Of a DNA stretch of 64,000 nucleotides, positions 61,051-64,000 are shown piece after piece. How positions within the stretch are numbered: the stretch's first letter is position 1; each line of letters starts with the position of its first letter. The stretch is from the NCBI RefSeq assembly GCF_900157365.1, contig NZ_FUEZ01000004.1, positions 2,715,066 to 2,779,065 on the forward strand. The letters are read 5' to 3'. The translations under genes were made by a program, and so were the position numbers. The stretch is from Mycobacterium numidiamassiliense. GTDB lineage: Bacteria; Actinomycetota; Actinomycetes; Mycobacteriales; Mycobacteriaceae. Under the pieces are notes generated by a model. That model had not been told where the DNA came from. It ran no database searches and saw only the letters and a list, made by a program, of their open reading frames with translations.

Positions 61051-61112
61051 GGCGTCCCGGTAGGGCGCGGACCCTTGCGCGTGACGAGCGCCCGTGCCAA
61101 TCTGAGGAAAGA

Positions 61113-61132
61113 ACGGAACTGACTGGTTCCGT
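61113..61132. promoter_or_regulatory. Operator-like inverted repeat upstream of the monooxygenase
   Basis: ACGGAAC (61113-61119) and GTTCCGT (61126-61132) are perfect 7-bp inverted arms with a 6-nt spacer, 20 bp before the TTG start. This is a typical size for a TetR site. Confidence 0.65.
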
Positions 61133-61151
61133 ATATGGCGGCGGAGGGAAA

Positions 61152-62696
61152 TTGAGCAAGAACGTCACACGTGTCCCGGTGCTCATTGTCGGCGCCGGGG
61201 CTGCCGGACTGGCCACCTCCGCGTTGCTGGCCAAGCACGGGGTCCGCTCACTGCTGGTCGAGAAGCGGCGCGAGGTCTTCATCTATCCGAAGGCTCGAAA
61301 TCTCAGCTTTCGCAGCTTGGAGATTCTGCGCGGCCTTGGCCTCAGCGACCAGGTCCACGCAATCGCTCGGCGCGAATCAACCTTGGTTACCAGGCCGACG
61401 CTGAACAGTGCACACGAAGAGCCCGCCATCGACCTCGACGCGATCTTCGCCGGCCTGGACACGCTCAGCCCCGAACCGCCCGGGCAGTATTGCCCGCAGA
61501 GCAAGTCGGAGCCGTTGCTGCTCAACGAGACTCGACGGCGTGGCGGCGAAGTGCGCTACGGGACCGAGCTCTGCTCCTTCGAGCCCGACGAGTCCGGCGT
61601 CACGGCCGTCATCCGCGATCGCGACACCGAAGAGCCCCAGACGGTGCGGGCCGACTACCTCGTCGGCGCCGACGGTGTGCACAGCCCGATCCGCGACGCG
61701 CTGGGCATCACAACGTCCGGCTTCGGTGCTTTACCGATCTTCGTCGTCTTCATCTACTTTCGGGGTCCCTGGCGCAAGTTCGTCGCGCAGCTGGGCGAAG
61801 GCGGCGGGGTGCAGGTGAAAAACGCTGAGGTGCAGGGCATTTTCGTCCCCGCCGAGGGCGACCTCGGAATGTTCATCACCACCTACTTCCCCGGCAAGGG
61901 GGAGACGGCCGATCAATTCACCCCGCAACGTTGCCGCGAGATACTCATCGAGGCGATCGGTGAACCCATCGATCTCGACATCGTCGAGGCCGCGGCGTGG
62001 CAGCCACACGAGCAGGTGGCCGACCGATTCCAGTGCGGGCGAGTCTTTCTCGTTGGCGACTCGGCGCACACGATGCCGCCGTTCAAAGCCGGGGGAGCGA
62101 ACACTGCCATCCAGAGCGCGCACAACCTGGCCTGGAAGTTGGCCGCCGTCCTGCAGGGAACGGCTGGACCGGCGCTGCTGGCCACGTTTCACGCCGAGCG
62201 GCGTCCGGTCGGGAGCTTCGCGGCTCGTCAGTCGTTGGCGGGCCCGACGATTCCGTTGCTCCGATTGGACGATGACCGGCCGCTACTGCCGCCTGAGGAA
62301 CAGTGCTCGATGTTCGCCCTGATGGTGGGCTACCGGTACCACTCGGCTGCGGTCCTGGGCGGCGAGCCGGGCGGTCTCGTGGAGGAGTTACACGCACAAC
62401 CGGGCACCCGCGTGCCGCACGCGTGGGTGCGCGACAGGGTTTCGACCCTGGATCTGCTCGGCCCCGGATTCACCGTGCTCACCCGCGACGAGCGATGGTG
62501 CGCCGCTGCGGCTTCGGCATCGCTCGCGGCGCATTGCATCCACAGCGAGGAGTGGGCGGCGATCAGCGAACTCGGGCCGAACGGTGCGCTGCTTATCCGT
62601 CCAGACGACTTTGTCGGCTGGCGCGCCGACGAAATGCCCGACGACCCGGAAGGCGAACTGCGCGAGGCAGTTTCGGCCATTCTGTGTCGCCAGTAG
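61152..62696 (+). CDS. FAD-dependent aromatic monooxygenase (PheA/TfdB class)
   Basis: A 514-residue class A flavin monooxygenase with a TTG start and GGAGGG 4-9 nt upstream. Motifs: VLIVGAGAAGLATSALLAKHG (FAD), YLVGADGVHSPIRDALGI (DG motif), and VFLVGDSAHTMPPFKAGGANTAIQ (GD motif). The C-terminal thioredoxin-like domain is present. It should hydroxylate a phenolic or polyketide aromatic using NAD(P)H and O2. The upstream TetR and operator suggest induction by the substrate. Confidence 0.92.
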   Translation: MSKNVTRVPVLIVGAGAAGLATSALLAKHGVRSLLVEKRREVFIYPKARNLSFRSLEILRGLGLSDQVHAIARRESTLVTRPTLNSAHEEPAIDLDAIFAGLDTLSPEPPGQYCPQSKSEPLLLNETRRRGGEVRYGTELCSFEPDESGVTAVIRDRDTEEPQTVRADYLVGADGVHSPIRDALGITTSGFGALPIFVVFIYFRGPWRKFVAQLGEGGGVQVKNAEVQGIFVPAEGDLGMFITTYFPGKGETADQFTPQRCREILIEAIGEPIDLDIVEAAAWQPHEQVADRFQCGRVFLVGDSAHTMPPFKAGGANTAIQSAHNLAWKLAAVLQGTAGPALLATFHAERRPVGSFAARQSLAGPTIPLLRLDDDRPLLPPEEQCSMFALMVGYRYHSAAVLGGEPGGLVEELHAQPGTRVPHAWVRDRVSTLDLLGPGFTVLTRDERWCAAAASASLAAHCIHSEEWAAISELGPNGALLIRPDDFVGWRADEMPDDPEGELREAVSAILCRQ

Positions 62697-62703
62697 CCGG
62701 GGG

Positions 62704-64000
62704 TTACAGCGGGATGTTCTTGTGGCGGCCGCGGCGAGCCGGGGCCTGAGCAAGTGCCTGAGTGAGCCTGCTGCGGGTGTGGGCCGGATCGATCTTCTCG
62801 TCGACCACGCCGATCTCGATGGCGCTGTCCACACCACCGGCGATCCGCTCGTGCTCGGCGGCCAACTCGTCGTGCAGCGCTTCGCGCTCGTCCTCGGGCG
62901 CGGCCGCCAGCTTCTTCTTGTGCAGGATGCCCACGGCAGCCTTGGCACCCATCACGGCAACCTCGGCATCCGGCCACGCGAACACCTTGGTGGCGCCCAG
63001 CGAACGGGAGTTCATCGCAATGTAGGCCCCGCCGTAGGTCTTTCGGGTGACCAGCGTGACCCGGGGAACGGTGGCCTCGCCGAACGCGTGCAGCAGCTTG
63101 GCGCCGCGGCGAACCACGCCGCCCCACTCCTGGTCAACACCCGGCAGGTAACCGGGAACGTCGACCACGACCACCAGCGGAACGCCGAAGGCGTCGCACA
63201 GGCGCACGAAACGTGCTGCCTTTTCCGCGCTTTCGGAGTTCAGGCAGCCGCCGAGGCGCAGCGGGTTGTTCGCCAGCACGCCGACGGTGCGGCCGGACAG
63301 CCGGCCCAGCCCGACGACCATGGACGGTGCCCAGTTGGCCTGGAATTCGTCGAAGGGCGCCTCCTCGTCCAGGATCGCGGTGACGATCGGATGCACGTCG
63401 TAGGCGCGACGCGACGATTCGGGCAACAGCGCGTGGATGTCGGTGTCACCGGCCTCGGCCTTGCTGCGGTCGAAATGCCCTTGCTGGCAGAACAATCCGA
63501 TCAACCGGCGACCGCGAGCGTAGGCGTCCAGCTCGTCGTCGGCGACGATGTGGCACACGCCCGACTTCTTGTGGTGGGTCTCCGGGCCACCGAGTGAGGC
63601 CATGTCCACGTCCTCGCCGGTGACGCTGCGGACCACGTCGGGTCCGGTGACGAAGACCCGGCTTTCGGGCGCCATCACGATGACGTCGGTCAGCGCCGGA
63701 CCGTAGGCGGCGCCGCCGGCCGCGAAACCGACGACCACCGAGACCTGCGGGATGTAGCCCGACGCGCGAATCATCGCCTCGAAGACCGTTCCGACGGCAT
63801 GCAGCGCCTTGACGCCTTCGGCCAGCCGGGCGCCACCCGAGTGCCAGATACCCACGATCGGGCTCTGCTCCTCGATGGCGGTGTCGTAGGCGTTGACGAT
63901 GTGCCGGCAACCCTCGATGCCCATGGCGCCGCCCATGACGGTTCCGTCGGTGCAGAAGGCGACGGTGCGCACTCCGTTGACGGTGCCCGAGGCCGAAAGC
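62704..64000 (-). CDS. accD6: Acyl-CoA carboxylase beta subunit AccD6 (5' end outside window)
   Basis: The minus-strand frame is open to base 64000, so the N-terminus is missing; 432 codons are present, including the stop. It is a biotin-dependent carboxyltransferase: GIWHSGGARLAEGV, GFAAGGAAYGPALTD (first oxyanion hole), LVVVVDVPGYLPGVDQEW, and RKTYGGAYIAMNSRSLGA. The sequence follows recalled Rv2247 closely. AccD6 with AccA3 makes malonyl-CoA for fatty and mycolic acid synthesis, and is normally last in the fabD-acpM-kasA-kasB-accD6 operon, which would lie beyond 64 kb. Confidence 0.96.
   Translation of the reverse strand, partial: LSASGTVNGVRTVAFCTDGTVMGGAMGIEGCRHIVNAYDTAIEEQSPIVGIWHSGGARLAEGVKALHAVGTVFEAMIRASGYIPQVSVVVGFAAGGAAYGPALTDVIVMAPESRVFVTGPDVVRSVTGEDVDMASLGGPETHHKKSGVCHIVADDELDAYARGRRLIGLFCQQGHFDRSKAEAGDTDIHALLPESSRRAYDVHPIVTAILDEEAPFDEFQANWAPSMVVGLGRLSGRTVGVLANNPLRLGGCLNSESAEKAARFVRLCDAFGVPLVVVVDVPGYLPGVDQEWGGVVRRGAKLLHAFGEATVPRVTLVTRKTYGGAYIAMNSRSLGATKVFAWPDAEVAVMGAKAAVGILHKKKLAAAPEDEREALHDELAAEHERIAGGVDSAIEIGVVDEKIDPAHTRSRLTQALAQAPARRGRHKNIPL

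Noticed and set aside
1..64000. Insertion sequences or transposases
   Set aside because: No DDE, HUH or other transposase motifs were seen in any plausible frame; only the integrase relic indicates mobility.

Overview
The window is a GC-rich actinobacterial chromosome segment, almost certainly from a non-tuberculous Mycobacterium. The evidence is the gene content: an MmpL transporter, an MPT64-like secreted protein, a cutinase, CYP124, the mycothiol-dependent dehydrogenase MscR, DUF3145 and AccD6. From memory, the outer parts follow the M. tuberculosis H37Rv order Rv2291 to Rv2247 in reverse: SseB, a YjcE-type antiporter and an Rv2280-like dehydrogenase on the left; CYP124, Rv2264c/Rv2263-like genes, Rv2260/MscR, Rv2258c-Rv2256c, Rv2253, DagK, Rv2251, a TetR regulator, GlpD1 and AccD6 on the right. 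Gene names were assigned by recalled similarity, not by a search.

Left part (1-15 kb): a P450 tail, a hydrolase/SseB pair, a glycosyltransferase, an acetolactate synthase/decarboxylase pair that should make acetoin, and a Na+/H+ antiporter. The antiporter is preceded by a 23-codon leader peptide ending in a Cys-rich tract. Further on are a chagasin-like lipoprotein, a DsbA-fold protein, an acyltransferase, a GlcD-like flavoprotein, a protein with a four-residue leucine repeat, and a divergent P450/glyoxalase pair.

Middle part (about 15.0-27.3 kb): an accessory island. It opens with six AT-rich 24-25 bp tandem repeats and the C-terminal remnant of a tyrosine recombinase. A low-GC two-gene operon (nucleotidyltransferase fold plus DUF262) follows, then a 3'-tRNA-like attachment-site relic. 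Next come a HEPN-like protein and, divergently, an operon of a winged-helix/TIR-like protein, a two-TM protein with an RNxxxH motif and an EcsC-family protein. The island ends with a 1409-residue TIR-STAND-TM-WD40 protein with 14 WD40 repeats. Together these look like a multi-system anti-phage (NAD-depletion / RNase / NTP-sensing) island, and this is where a new system is most likely.

From 27.3 to 42 kb: a LysR-controlled aromatic ring-cleavage operon (intradiol dioxygenase, oxidoreductase, two carboxymuconolactone decarboxylase-like proteins), then a cutinase, a Tat-exported peptidoglycan amidase, a methyltransferase, a PlsC acyltransferase, an MmpL, a GT2 glycosyltransferase, DUF202 membrane proteins and several small enzymes. 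From 42 to 64 kb: the conserved block around CYP124, MscR, DagK, GlpD1 and AccD6, with a TetR/FAD-monooxygenase pair inserted. Three 18-bp palindromes of one type (9.18 kb and 42.6-42.7 kb) suggest a shared regulator.
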